Shown here: positions 36,173-45,465 of the stretch, in pieces
How positions within the stretch are numbered: the stretch's first letter is position 1
Layout: each line of letters begins with the position of its first letter
Virus record (IMG/VR): IMGVR_UViG_3300025430_000015
Span: 24,644-88,643 of that record
Direction: 5' to 3' (one strand)
Source: a virus
DNA: 64,000 bases
Notes under the pieces: model-generated
The model's database searches: none
What the model was told of the DNA's origin: nothing
Seen by the model: the letters and a program-made list of their open reading frames with translations, nothing else
Translations under genes and position numbers: made by a program

Positions 36173-36387
36173 TGTGGTCGTGGATCCTAGCAGTTGTCGG
36201 AAGCTTTGGTGTTTTTACTATAGGTAGTAAAAATATCTATGGATGGGTTGTTCTATTCTTGAATGAATGTTTATGGGTTGCTTATGCTTTGCATACACAT
36301 CAATATGGTTTTATTTTTGCTTCTGCTTTATACATGGGTACATACATTAGAAACTATTTGAACTGGAAAAAAGATGATAAAGAATAG
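36172..36387 (+). CDS. Small multi-pass membrane protein
   Basis: 71 aa with three hydrophobic stretches (WSWILAVVGSFGVFTIGS, WVVLFLNECLWVAYAL, FIFASALYMGTYI) and a basic/acidic tail WKKDDKE. PnuC-like fragments look similar, but no ligand residues are clear. Unknown. Confidence 0.55.
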   Translation: MWSWILAVVGSFGVFTIGSKNIYGWVVLFLNECLWVAYALHTHQYGFIFASALYMGTYIRNYLNWKKDDKE

Positions 36388-36463
36388 AATTGTTGATCTA
36401 ATTTTTATGGTGCTGGGAACGGTACTTGTGACTGAAATTACTATGAGAAAGAAAAATAAGTGA
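36374..36463 (+). CDS. Tiny membrane peptide
   Basis: 29 aa. RIVDLIFMVLGTVLVTEI is one hydrophobic helix with a basic end. Overlaps the genes on both sides. Supported by overlap pattern only. Confidence 0.35.
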   Translation: MIKNRIVDLIFMVLGTVLVTEITMRKKNK

Positions 36464-37209
36464 GTTTTTTAGAACGCACTCTGGCTACATACCAGAACAA
36501 TGAGCCTATTACTCCTCATATTGAGGAGGCTTTGATCCATGCAGATTGGCCTGAAGAATACCCTGTAAAGGTATTTAATAAAGAACGTAAGTTTGATAAC
36601 ATGTATCATCCCTCATCAGACGTAACAGCTGGTGAGTTGCAATTATATTATAAATTCCATCCAGAATTGAGGTTACAATGTCAAGAAGAAAGAATAAGTC
36701 CAACACTGCAAATGACCTTTCAAGTGGGTTCAGCTTTTCACAGTATTATTCAGAGCATGTTAATCCATTTAGGTTTTACGACTATGGAAGAAGTAGAAGT
36801 AAAGTTCAAAAACGAAGAAAGAATGTGCGCTGGCGCAGTAGATATCTTGAAACTACAAACTCCAGATGGAGAACAATTCTTAGTAGATATAAAAAGTTGT
36901 AATCAACTACCTAAAGAAGCTAGTTACCAATACCAGATGCAATTGCGTACATACCAGGATAATTGTCCCGGTGCTCCAGATCGTATGGCATTGCTATTCA
37001 TTCAAAAGTCTTACCCACATAAGATTAAAACCATTGAAGTATTTAAGGATCAAAATGAACTCGATAAACTCTACGATAAGTGGGATAGAGTTCGAGTGGC
37101 CATCAGAAATAATGATACCACTGGACTCAAACACTGCTGTAACGGCCCTACAGATGAAGTTTTTCTCAGCTGCCCTGCAAGGAAAATTTGCGAATATTGG
37201 AATAAATGA
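36460..37209 (+). CDS. Cas4/RecB-like PD-(D/E)XK exonuclease with C-terminal Cys set
   Basis: 249 aa, GTG start overlapping the previous gene. TFQVGSAFHSIIQSM (motif with His), CAGAVDILKL (Asp), FLVDIKSCNQL (D-x-K) and YQYQMQLRTYQ (Q-x3-Y) give the full RecB-type nuclease set. The end HCCNGPTDEVFLSCPARKIC resembles the Fe-S cysteines of Cas4/AddB-type nucleases, though the N-terminal partner Cys is not obvious. Likely DNA-end processing in recombination. Confidence 0.75.
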   Translation: MSFLERTLATYQNNEPITPHIEEALIHADWPEEYPVKVFNKERKFDNMYHPSSDVTAGELQLYYKFHPELRLQCQEERISPTLQMTFQVGSAFHSIIQSMLIHLGFTTMEEVEVKFKNEERMCAGAVDILKLQTPDGEQFLVDIKSCNQLPKEASYQYQMQLRTYQDNCPGAPDRMALLFIQKSYPHKIKTIEVFKDQNELDKLYDKWDRVRVAIRNNDTTGLKHCCNGPTDEVFLSCPARKICEYWNK

Positions 37210-37230
37210 GTACATGTTTGGGAAATTGTT

Positions 37231-37572
37231 TTGACATCACCACAAAAGGCTAAAGGCTCCCAATGGGAGAGAGACATTGCAAAATACTTTAACGAACGTG
37301 GCTACCCAGATGTAGAACGTCGCTATGGTGCTGGAGCTACCCTGGATAAGGGTGACATCAATGGCGTTAAAGATACCGTGATTGAGGCTAAGAATGTAGC
37401 CAAGATCACGCTTGCATCCATCATGGATGAAGCACTTGTTGAGCAGAAGAATGCCAAGAAACGATTTGGTATTAGTATCATTAAGCGTCGTAATAAAAGT
37501 GCTAAGGAAGCATATGTTGTTATGACGTTAGAACAATGGATTGATCTTTACTCATATTACGTAAATAATTAA
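37231..37572 (+). CDS. Holliday-junction-resolvase/VRR-type PD-(D/E)XK nuclease
   Basis: 113 aa from a TTG start. KGSQWERDIAKYFNERGY (Glu), then DKGDINGVKDTVIEAKN (D...E-x-K) is the compact Hjc/VRR-NUC core. It would cut branched DNA at recombination or packaging. The start has only a weak GGGA before it. Confidence 0.75.
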   Translation: MTSPQKAKGSQWERDIAKYFNERGYPDVERRYGAGATLDKGDINGVKDTVIEAKNVAKITLASIMDEALVEQKNAKKRFGISIIKRRNKSAKEAYVVMTLEQWIDLYSYYVNN

Positions 37573-37618
37573 TGATTAACCTTTACAAATGCTATTATAA
37601 AATGGTATTTTTGTAAGG

Positions 37619-38179
37619 ATGAATAATAACAGATCGTTACGTAAGGGACTAAGTGGGCTTACAGAGCCCGAGCTTGGCATGGAGCACAACGATAAATTCA
37701 ATGAACTTCATTCGTTTGCAGTCCGTGCATTTGATTGGAAAGATCGTCCAGAAGAAAAAGAGATGCTCGACAGTATTGAAGTTCTCGTAGAGAAATTCTT
37801 GTATGATTACCTAAATCCTGCTGAAGTTATCATAGCTAAATTCAACACTGATGCTAACATGGGTGAGGTAGAAGCTGAACGTTTATTTCTCAATCTACAG
37901 AGTACAATCGTATCGATTGAAGAAGAAGTTACCCGTAGGTATCTTAAGGCACAATTTAGCTATTATATGCTAGATGATAAGTACTGGGAGAATTACCGAA
38001 AAGGTAATGGAACTACTAATGATCTAACTGCTCGTGCACGTATGGAGACTCGTGACGATCGTTATTTTTATTTTGTTCAATACGCTGCATGGCGTATCAT
38101 CAATGACAAAGTGCAAAGTCTAAAAGCTACGCAGAGGCATATACAAAACAAGATCTATCGTTCTGGGTACAGAACATGA
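37619..38179 (+). CDS. Hypothetical helical protein
   Basis: 186 aa. Long helices (EKEMLDSIEVLVEKFLYDYL, LQSTIVSIEEEVTRRYLKAQ). ATGA overlap with the sigma-like gene. No family recognised. Together with the genes after it, it may belong to the late-transcription or packaging group. Confidence 0.6.
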   Translation: MNNNRSLRKGLSGLTEPELGMEHNDKFNELHSFAVRAFDWKDRPEEKEMLDSIEVLVEKFLYDYLNPAEVIIAKFNTDANMGEVEAERLFLNLQSTIVSIEEEVTRRYLKAQFSYYMLDDKYWENYRKGNGTTNDLTARARMETRDDRYFYFVQYAAWRIINDKVQSLKATQRHIQNKIYRSGYRT

Positions 38180-38544
38180 GCGACACGCCACCTCAAAGAA
38201 AAAGTCGTAAACAAGAAGTTATCAGAGGAAAGATGACATGGCAAATTCTTGAACGACTCTTGAATAATTATTGGGAGTGGTATGAAGTTTATCAAACAAC
38301 AGGTAACCCTGAGTTGCAACTGTTGAATGGAATTACCGTCAACATCTATGACATTTTGAAAGGAATAGATCGTTTGCCTCCTCGCCAGAAGCAAGCAGTC
38401 GTACTATCATGTTTGGAAAACAGAAAAGAAGTAGAAGTAGCGAGGATAATGGGATTCACGAAGTGGAGCTCCCAGGTGGGGATGTACAAGAGGAAAGCAC
38501 TGAAGACGTTGTGCGAGACAGTGTGGAAGTCAGAAGTAGACTAA
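38176..38544 (+). CDS. Sigma-factor region-4-like protein
   Basis: 122 aa. IDRLPPRQKQAVVLSCLENR followed by EVARIMGFTKWSSQVGMYKR and KALKTL matches the sigma70 region-4 helix-turn-helix that binds the -35 element. No region 2 is present, so it probably acts as an adaptor or partial sigma that redirects host RNA polymerase to late promoters. It precedes the terminase and structural-type genes. Confidence 0.7.
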   Translation: MSDTPPQRKSRKQEVIRGKMTWQILERLLNNYWEWYEVYQTTGNPELQLLNGITVNIYDILKGIDRLPPRQKQAVVLSCLENRKEVEVARIMGFTKWSSQVGMYKRKALKTLCETVWKSEVD

Positions 38545-38903
38545 GCACTGACGATCAGTTCTCTGCTTTAGAAGAGAAATATTTTGAACGTTTACCACAA
38601 AATTGGGATGAAATGAACATGGGTGCTAAACTAGATTGGTTTGGTCACCGTATCCTGCTTGATCTTCGTGAAGAAACTGGTCGTGATGCCACTAGAGACT
38701 GGGGATTCCTCAGTGATTACCAATTAGAGCGTCGCAGAAGACGAGAAGTACAAAGCAAACTTATTGGTGGGTGGGATGATCTACCACCAAGACAAGGTGT
38801 ATTCCGTAGAGTACACGTAGACAAGAATAACTTTTTGACAGGCGATAATAAAACAAAGCCAGAAGATAAGAGGCCAGAGGGTAACAATGGACAGAAGAAC
38901 TAA
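38409..38903 (+). CDS. Hypothetical protein (start uncertain)
   Basis: 164 aa if started at 38409, which would overlap the sigma-like gene by 136 bases without a Shine-Dalgarno. GTG codons at 38511 and 38523 are shorter alternatives. The core KYFERLPQNWDEMNMGAKLD and LDWFGHRILLDLREETGRDA is helical. Basic stretch RRRRREVQSK. Unknown. Confidence 0.55.
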   Translation: MFGKQKRSRSSEDNGIHEVELPGGDVQEESTEDVVRDSVEVRSRLSTDDQFSALEEKYFERLPQNWDEMNMGAKLDWFGHRILLDLREETGRDATRDWGFLSDYQLERRRRREVQSKLIGGWDDLPPRQGVFRRVHVDKNNFLTGDNKTKPEDKRPEGNNGQKN

Positions 38904-39615
38904 AGAATACAAAGAGCTAGTCCACATGACTCCCACCACTCAGGAGTTGTTGAGCGAAGAAATTGATGGTGAACTATATCTGTATAAATATTCACCACAA
39001 TGCAAGATTTGTAATACCAGTGAAGACCTCAGAAATATCATCGATTCACTCCTATTGTTTCCAAAGACCTATAAAGAAGTTCTTCAGTCAATCCAGTCGT
39101 TACAGGATAAATTAGGCATCGTAGGTGATGACCGTATAAATTATGAGAATATTCGTAACCACCAGAAGCGGCACCTTCCTTTTGATAAAGCGATGGTCAG
39201 AGAAACTGTTGAGCGGCGTGCTCGTGAAAAGAATCGTAGTATTTTAGATACTAGTGAAAGATTACTCACTGCTGAAGCTTTCTATGAAGTTATTGTAGCC
39301 AAAGGATGGGAAGAGATTGCCAAGGGTCACACTCAACCTACTTTGAACCAAACCATGGAAGCCATGGAGAGGTTACAAAAGCTTGAGAAAGAAGGACAAG
39401 AAGACTATCGTCCAGAAGAGCTTATTAATCAATTGGATATTATTCTTATGGCTGTTCGTGAAGTATTGCCTCCAGATATGAAAGAAGCACTTTTTCGTAA
39501 AATTGAAGAGTTCCAAACTGCTGATAAGAAACATAAGAACCCACAGGCTCTCAGGGAAGCTGATATCGATATAGATGATTATGTCGATGAAGATCTTTTA
39601 GAAGAAGATCTATAA
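38887..39615 (+). CDS. Possible small terminase subunit
   Basis: 242 aa, helical. CKICNTSEDLRNIIDSLLLF then INYENIRNHQKRHLPFDKA resembles a helix-turn-helix DNA-binding start, with NHQKRHL as in several phage small terminases. The C-terminus is very acidic (DIDIDDYVDEDLLEEDL). Upstream of structural-type genes and 8.5 kb before the large terminase. Context guess. Confidence 0.4.
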   Translation: MDRRTKEYKELVHMTPTTQELLSEEIDGELYLYKYSPQCKICNTSEDLRNIIDSLLLFPKTYKEVLQSIQSLQDKLGIVGDDRINYENIRNHQKRHLPFDKAMVRETVERRAREKNRSILDTSERLLTAEAFYEVIVAKGWEEIAKGHTQPTLNQTMEAMERLQKLEKEGQEDYRPEELINQLDIILMAVREVLPPDMKEALFRKIEEFQTADKKHKNPQALREADIDIDDYVDEDLLEEDL

Positions 39616-39688
39616 ACCCTCCATTTTCCATGTTTTAATGTAAAAACTCCGTTAAAACGCTAAAGATATTGTAGACGTAGGGGTATAT

Positions 39689-40171
39689 ATGGCTGAAAAT
39701 CAACCAAAAAAGTGGTCTAGACAAAAGAATGTCGTAGAAACTGCTATTGAACCACGTCGTCTAAGCTATTCTGACCGTATTTTTGACCCATATGATCCAG
39801 ATCATCCAGATCCAGAAATGCGTTCTGGCGGTGGTGGCATCCAAATTAGCGATTATGCTGAGGATGCTGACCGTCAAAAATACAATAGAAACACTGGACA
39901 TGCTTTATTTGATCGTCAAAACGAAGGTACTGGAACAGGTACTCCTAGCCTTTACTCATTCCAACGTGGTGTAAGAATCGCTGCAGGTTTATTGTCACGT
40001 CGTTCTAGAAACGATGCTTGTGTTAGGTGTGGTGTTGGGAAAAAACCACGAAAGATGAAGCAAGTAGAAATATCAGTCCCACCTTATTTTGCTTACGCTT
40101 GCAAAAGTAATTGCAGAGACTGGAATACTGAAAAGAATCCTTACGGCGCTAGACTTAGAAAAAACATGTAA
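39689..40171 (+). CDS. Hypothetical structural-region protein
   Basis: 160 aa after a 73-base gap. Polar N-terminus, RDWN and CVRCGVGKKPRKMK (CxxC) near 112-125, plus another Cys pair in ACKSNCRDW: likely a zinc site. One-base overlap with the next gene. Unknown. Confidence 0.55.
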   Translation: MAENQPKKWSRQKNVVETAIEPRRLSYSDRIFDPYDPDHPDPEMRSGGGGIQISDYAEDADRQKYNRNTGHALFDRQNEGTGTGTPSLYSFQRGVRIAAGLLSRRSRNDACVRCGVGKKPRKMKQVEISVPPYFAYACKSNCRDWNTEKNPYGARLRKNM

Positions 40172-40998
40172 TGCTTAACGAACCAGAAATAAGTAAGGTA
40201 GGTCAAGACTATGCTGTTAAAGCAGGTCGACTTTTGCCGCTCGTAAAAGATACTGGTAAATACAACATCACTTATCTTTATAAGAACCTTCACAAGAATG
40301 CTGACAAAGTAACTAATCGTGGAGAGTTCAACTACCCAGTACTCCAACACAGTTTTGATGGCCAAAATCATTCATTCAGTAATTCACCAGAGTTTTCTGA
40401 ACAATTTAATAAATATATCCCACAATTAAAAACATTGTACGAGATGAATCTAGAAAATCAGAAGCCGGACGGCACAAGGGTTACAGCACCATGCGTGTCT
40501 TTGAATAAGACACACGGCGATGATGAAACTTTAAATGATTACATGAAGCGTAAGTTACCACTTGATGATATTAAAGGTTTAAGAACACCTCAAATTAATG
40601 AAGAGGCTATCATTCCATGCCAAGAATTTCACTGCAATAAATGCAGTTCTTGCAAACCACACCAGGAAGAATTTGTTAAGTCTATGCAAGGTATCCTTTC
40701 ACATGATGCTAATACTGGCGATGGTATGAGAAACTTTCACGTAAAAAACCTTTTAACTACGTTAAATAGCTGGGCAGCTCACCAAGATGAGCGTGGGCAT
40801 AATGATGAAACTGTTGGTGACCATAAATTTGATCATGATCATTATGGGCATAGCTTATTTTCTACTGCATTGAGAGAGATGTCTAACAATCTACACAGAG
40901 CATATGAAAATGACTGGATTAAATCAGGTGGTAAGGGCGGTGGCACTCATCGAGACCACCTTGGTCAAGAATACGGTAAGAAAACGGAAGCCTACTAA
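40171..40998 (+). CDS. Hypothetical protein with C4 motif
   Basis: 275 aa. Middle region IPCQEFHCNKCSSCKPHQEE contains four Cys and two His. The rest is polar (many His, Asn, Asp), with YENDWIKSGGKGGGTHRDHL near the end. It shares its style, including a Cys-x2-Cys with a following helix, with the next, much longer gene. Likely virion-associated by position. Confidence 0.5.
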   Translation: MLNEPEISKVGQDYAVKAGRLLPLVKDTGKYNITYLYKNLHKNADKVTNRGEFNYPVLQHSFDGQNHSFSNSPEFSEQFNKYIPQLKTLYEMNLENQKPDGTRVTAPCVSLNKTHGDDETLNDYMKRKLPLDDIKGLRTPQINEEAIIPCQEFHCNKCSSCKPHQEEFVKSMQGILSHDANTGDGMRNFHVKNLLTTLNSWAAHQDERGHNDETVGDHKFDHDHYGHSLFSTALREMSNNLHRAYENDWIKSGGKGGGTHRDHLGQEYGKKTEAY

Positions 40999-43745
40999 TG
41001 AAGATAAGTGAAATCTTTAAACGTCGCAATACACGTGAATCTGCAGGGCAATCAACTGAACCCAACCCATTCGGTATGGGTACTACAGTTGAACGTAAGA
41101 ACCTATTAGACGATAACCAAACAGTTGTACGTAATGAAATAACAACACCAGGTAGTCTAAAACCTATTGCTCTTGCTAGCCCAGAAGAATGCAACTGCGC
41201 TCAAAAACTAAACGTTTTGAGCTCTTCACCAAAACTTAGAATACCAAGTGATGCAAGTTCACAATCAATCAATGAACAATTGGAAAGTATTAAGAATACT
41301 CCTAAGGATAAAAAAGATTTCCATAAGCAAGTAGTTAACAAGTGGTTGGGAATGATGAATGAAACTGATGATAAGAAACGTCATGAGAATGTCAATGTTC
41401 TTCAAAGTCTAAAAAGAACCAACCCAACTGCAGATAATCGTTATGAATTCCAAAACCACTTACTCATGCATCTTTACAATGCTGGCATGTCTCATAGAGA
41501 TCTTGGTATAAAAGACAGTGAACTTGGTGAACAATTTAAACAGACACAAGGTCTATCACAAGTTGAACAGAATGTTGCTAAGTCTACACACCAATATAAT
41601 CAAAATAACTGTGGTGTTTGCCAACAATATTTAGACTCTTTCAAAAACCATGTACGAAAGTATAAAGATGGTATTGACAATATTTCTATGATGACTACAA
41701 AAAATAAACCAGAGGATTCTGGTAAGTCTGCTGATGAACTTGTTAAGTCACTTTATGATGATTACCAAACGGGTAACAAGTCAAGAACAAAAGATTCAAG
41801 CGCGGCATCTGCTATAGATACGTTATCTAACTGGGATGAACACAGTAAGAATGCACATGGTTATTCATTTAATAGCGATTATGATAAGTACACACCTGTT
41901 GCTAGAGACAAGTCATTTATTCGTAGTACATACGATAGGTTAAAGGGTTACTCTGGTGGTTGGTCAAGAGGAAAAAATGTACCACTAACAGGCAACCCAT
42001 TCGAAGAGCGTAAGCCAGGTGGTGAATTAAGAACAGAGGAAGAACTTTCTACTAAAGAAAAAAAGAAAGTTGATATCATAAAGACTCGTCAAAAGTTCCA
42101 AGAACCTTCTGCTATATCTACTAGAGAAACACTTTACCCATTACCACCTGTAGAAACTAAGGGTATGACTGCTGATGAAGCAGAAGCTGCCTATGAGAAT
42201 AGAAGAAGCCTGTTAGAAAAAGACGAGCAAGGGCAAAGCATTCTTACTCCTATTCAAAAGAGAAAAGATACCGGTGGCACTCTTAGAACAGTTATAGAAT
42301 TGCCTAATAAAACAATTACATATTTTCCGCAACAGAAAAAATACAATCAAGATTTTTCAGAAAACACTGTGGGTGGTCCATTTTCTGTAACACCAAAACC
42401 GCCTGTTCAAACATACAATGCTGCTGATGATCCACGCAATAAACTATTTCAAGATGTTGTTAGCGCTGGAGAACACCCAGAGATCATCAAGCCTAGCCTG
42501 CGTGAAGGTATAAATGCTACACTTCCACGTCAGCACAAGTACTTGTTCCAAAAGGCTGGCATTGAACCAGAGACTGCTGGTCTAAAGGAATACTCAGAAA
42601 AACTGCAAGCTTACAAGAATCAACCCACACACTACAGCGTTGATACAGGTAAGAAAGAAACAGTCGAAGAGCCACAGACCGAGAAGCGCAACTTAATTGA
42701 AAGAAATGGTGAGCTTCTTCCATACGAAGAAACGTATCACAAAGAACACAAAGAATTCTTGCAAAAATTAAATACTGAAGGCAATGAATACTTACCCTTG
42801 CGAAGTGATGGCAAACCAGCAAAGCTCAAAAACATAGCACACGATTGGACTAGCGAAGAAGACGATAAGTGGATAAAAGATTGGCACTCAAAGAATTCAA
42901 AGACTGAAGTATCGTACTCAGCACCTTCAGATAAATTTTCTCCTCCTGTTAAGAATGAAAAACTCGTAGCACCAGTACGACAAGAAATTCCTAAGCTAGA
43001 TAACAGTGGTAAGCAGATCACGAAGACTGTAACTAAATCAATCTACGAGGAACGTCCTATCCCTGCTGAACAAATGATCCCAGAACCATCACAGGAATCT
43101 TTAGCAAATGCTCAATCTAAATACAATGAATCATTTGATAATGCTTTGAGCAAGGTTTACCCAAACTATACCAAAGAACAAGCAATGAATGCTCTACAAA
43201 ATGAGCACGAAGGCGTCGTAAATAACCTAGAAAAGCAACACCAACGCAGTCTGCAAACCCGTAACCGTCGTATTAACGCAAGCAAGGAAACAATTATGTT
43301 TAATTCAAAGAATAAGAAAGAATCACACATCGATCTGTCAGTCATTCCTGGCATGGTAGAACATGGTATAAAGGATGTTGGTCATATGCTCAACACCGTA
43401 CGTAACCAATGGGACCAAGCACGCCAGAATACTAACCAATCAATGAAAGGTGATGCAACCGTTCAACTTTTAGGTGAAGCTGCTGCTGCTGGTTTTGGTG
43501 GCAAAAAGTTGCTTGACAAGTACAAGAACTGGGTAAACACACCAGGCAAGCGTAAGGATGACGAAGAAGACGGTGAAGCACCACGTCAAGCTAGCCTACG
43601 CAATGCTAAAGCAAAGCTCGAAGCTGCAAAAAAGTCAAAAACTTGCGAAAAGTGTGGCAAGAAGTGTAGCGATGATAAGGAATGTAAGGCTAACATTGAA
43701 GAACGTAGACGTTCACAGTCAGCTGACAACGCTTACAACGATTAA
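40998..43745 (+). CDS. Large hydrophilic protein with Cys pairs, likely virion-internal
   Basis: 915 aa, highly charged, low hydrophobicity. NNCGVCQQYLDSFKNHVRKY near 200 echoes a motif of the previous gene. Long disordered-looking Glu/Lys/Pro/Thr stretches (400-780) lead to a helical end with GEAAAAGFGGKKLLDKYKNW and a C-terminal CEKCGKKCSDDKECKA zinc-like knuckle. No enzyme motif seen. Could be a scaffold, internal head or injected protein. Confidence 0.5.
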   Translation: MKISEIFKRRNTRESAGQSTEPNPFGMGTTVERKNLLDDNQTVVRNEITTPGSLKPIALASPEECNCAQKLNVLSSSPKLRIPSDASSQSINEQLESIKNTPKDKKDFHKQVVNKWLGMMNETDDKKRHENVNVLQSLKRTNPTADNRYEFQNHLLMHLYNAGMSHRDLGIKDSELGEQFKQTQGLSQVEQNVAKSTHQYNQNNCGVCQQYLDSFKNHVRKYKDGIDNISMMTTKNKPEDSGKSADELVKSLYDDYQTGNKSRTKDSSAASAIDTLSNWDEHSKNAHGYSFNSDYDKYTPVARDKSFIRSTYDRLKGYSGGWSRGKNVPLTGNPFEERKPGGELRTEEELSTKEKKKVDIIKTRQKFQEPSAISTRETLYPLPPVETKGMTADEAEAAYENRRSLLEKDEQGQSILTPIQKRKDTGGTLRTVIELPNKTITYFPQQKKYNQDFSENTVGGPFSVTPKPPVQTYNAADDPRNKLFQDVVSAGEHPEIIKPSLREGINATLPRQHKYLFQKAGIEPETAGLKEYSEKLQAYKNQPTHYSVDTGKKETVEEPQTEKRNLIERNGELLPYEETYHKEHKEFLQKLNTEGNEYLPLRSDGKPAKLKNIAHDWTSEEDDKWIKDWHSKNSKTEVSYSAPSDKFSPPVKNEKLVAPVRQEIPKLDNSGKQITKTVTKSIYEERPIPAEQMIPEPSQESLANAQSKYNESFDNALSKVYPNYTKEQAMNALQNEHEGVVNNLEKQHQRSLQTRNRRINASKETIMFNSKNKKESHIDLSVIPGMVEHGIKDVGHMLNTVRNQWDQARQNTNQSMKGDATVQLLGEAAAAGFGGKKLLDKYKNWVNTPGKRKDDEEDGEAPRQASLRNAKAKLEAAKKSKTCEKCGKKCSDDKECKANIEERRRSQSADNAYND

Positions 43746-43764
43746 TAAATAAAGAAAGAAGACA

Positions 43765-44253
43765 ATGGCCATTACAGACCCAAATGAAATTGGTGGTATC
43801 CGCCCTGAAGATGTAAAGCAGACGCCTGAGCAGATTGCTCAAGTCAATGCATTCCTTGCACAACAGAAGCGTGAAGAAGAAGAGCTTGGTAAAGAACAAC
43901 CTATCGAGCTTATGGAATCTGAACTCATGGGAGTATGGAAGCTACTTCAAGAACTACAGGCTAAGTATGGTAACCGTAAAGGTAGCTTTGAAAACCTCAC
44001 GTCTCTAAAGAGTGAAGCAGACGAGAAGTTCCATGCTCTTGGATTTCAGGTCGTTGTCGACTGGGTTCTCCCAGGTATTAGTCAAAAGCCTACACCTCCA
44101 ACGATTACTATTGTAGGTCGTATTGATGGCAGCGAGTTCAACAATGAGCAAAACCGTTACGAGACTGGTAAGGGTGTTGCTGACGATTACTACGACATGA
44201 AGCGTAAGGCATTGAAGCTGCCTAACAAAAAGCTTATTCTTCCAGGACAGTAA
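43765..44253 (+). CDS. Hypothetical protein
   Basis: 162 aa with AAAGAAAGAAG before the ATG. Helical N-terminus (TPEQIAQVNAFLAQQKREEE), then a mixed domain with VVVDWVLPGISQKPTPPTIT and GRIDGSEFNNEQNRYETGKG. Typical of phage structural-region proteins; function unknown. Confidence 0.55.
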   Translation: MAITDPNEIGGIRPEDVKQTPEQIAQVNAFLAQQKREEEELGKEQPIELMESELMGVWKLLQELQAKYGNRKGSFENLTSLKSEADEKFHALGFQVVVDWVLPGISQKPTPPTITIVGRIDGSEFNNEQNRYETGKGVADDYYDMKRKALKLPNKKLILPGQ

Positions 44254-44259
44254 ACTATC

Positions 44260-45465
44260 ATGGCAGACAAGATCAGTGGCTCTCACAATGAGAATAATGA
44301 AGAGGACTTCGAATACCCGAAGCACGTCTACATGTCTCCTGCTGAGAAAATTAAAGATCTTGGCATGTCTGGTAGCGAAGTCAATGACATTAACGAAACT
44401 AAGAATTTAAACTCTAACGATTATTTTAATGCTAGATACCAAGGTGCTACTCACAATGAAGTAATGGATGCTAGCTCATGGGATAGAGGATCTGTCAAGC
44501 CAGTCCCTGTAGAAGAAATGGTATACAACCCTGTAAAAAAGGTTCATATTAAATCTACATACATGTGGGACCCACACGTTTCTAATTATGCTAATGCAAG
44601 AGGCAATGGTGCTTCTCACGAAGAAGCTAATGAGGTCCACTCAAAGGGACTTAACCTAAGTGATTACTCCATGGGTAGAAAAAGAGGATTGTCTCACGTT
44701 GATGCAATGGATTCTATCAGGCCAACGTTCAATTCAGTTGGAGAAACGGTTAGCGTAGAACCAACCACAGACGAGTATGCTGAAGCTAGAAGCCTAGATA
44801 TTGATCCAGATACATTTGATAAGGCCACATACAAGCGTGTACGAAACGCTGGTGCTCCTCACAAAAATGTAATTGATGCATCTAACCGTGGCATACCAGT
44901 TGAAGATTATGAAGCTGCTCTAAAAAACAACGGTGGTAACCACTTGAAAGCAGTTGATGAAGCACTGCGTTATCAAGATGATTACAAAGAGAACATGTCT
45001 AACAACTCTACTATCGTTGCTCACAATACAGAACAGATGAGCAATAACAAAAAATTGATCGATGACAACTCTGAAGCATTCAATGGATTAGTTTCAGAAC
45101 TGTTTGGCCATCACATGTCATTGAAAGCTAAGCCATCGTTTGATAATGGTGGTGATGGGTACGTTGATGCTCCATGGCGTCGTCGTGCTAATGAATGGGT
45201 AATGAACGAATGTTCTAAGCTAGATCCATCGCTTAAACCACACGTAGGCAAAAGCATCCATGACCCAGAAGCAATTCTTTCTCCTGATGATTACAGTCAA
45301 AAAGTAAATCACTTGCTCACAAAGAATCAATATGGCCATATGTTTGCAAATACTTTGAAAGATTATGTGTCACAAAGAAGGAAGCAGAATGCTCTTATCA
45401 ATATTGGTGAGAGTCATTTCATTCCATCTGGATACAAGCACGAATTATATGAAGAGGAAAACTAA
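44260..45465 (+). CDS. Protein with about 33-residue repeats of D/NY..AR..GA.H.E..DA type
   Basis: 401 aa. At least five repeats: NDYFNARYQGATHNEVMDA, SNYANARGNGASHEEANEV, SDYSMGRKRGLSHVDAMDS, ATYKRVRNAGAPHKNVIDA and EDYEAALKNNGGNHLKAVDE. Each looks like a helix-turn-helix hairpin, so the middle probably forms a solenoid. The C-terminus (from about 280) is a separate helical domain. Similar repeats occur in actinophage proteins of unknown role. One-base overlap with the exonuclease gene. Confidence 0.55.
   Translation: MADKISGSHNENNEEDFEYPKHVYMSPAEKIKDLGMSGSEVNDINETKNLNSNDYFNARYQGATHNEVMDASSWDRGSVKPVPVEEMVYNPVKKVHIKSTYMWDPHVSNYANARGNGASHEEANEVHSKGLNLSDYSMGRKRGLSHVDAMDSIRPTFNSVGETVSVEPTTDEYAEARSLDIDPDTFDKATYKRVRNAGAPHKNVIDASNRGIPVEDYEAALKNNGGNHLKAVDEALRYQDDYKENMSNNSTIVAHNTEQMSNNKKLIDDNSEAFNGLVSELFGHHMSLKAKPSFDNGGDGYVDAPWRRRANEWVMNECSKLDPSLKPHVGKSIHDPEAILSPDDYSQKVNHLLTKNQYGHMFANTLKDYVSQRRKQNALINIGESHFIPSGYKHELYEEEN

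Noticed and set aside
37573-37618. Promoter TTTACA...TATAAA before 37619
   Set aside because: The two boxes are only about 8 bases apart; with 17-base spacing no acceptable -10 remains.
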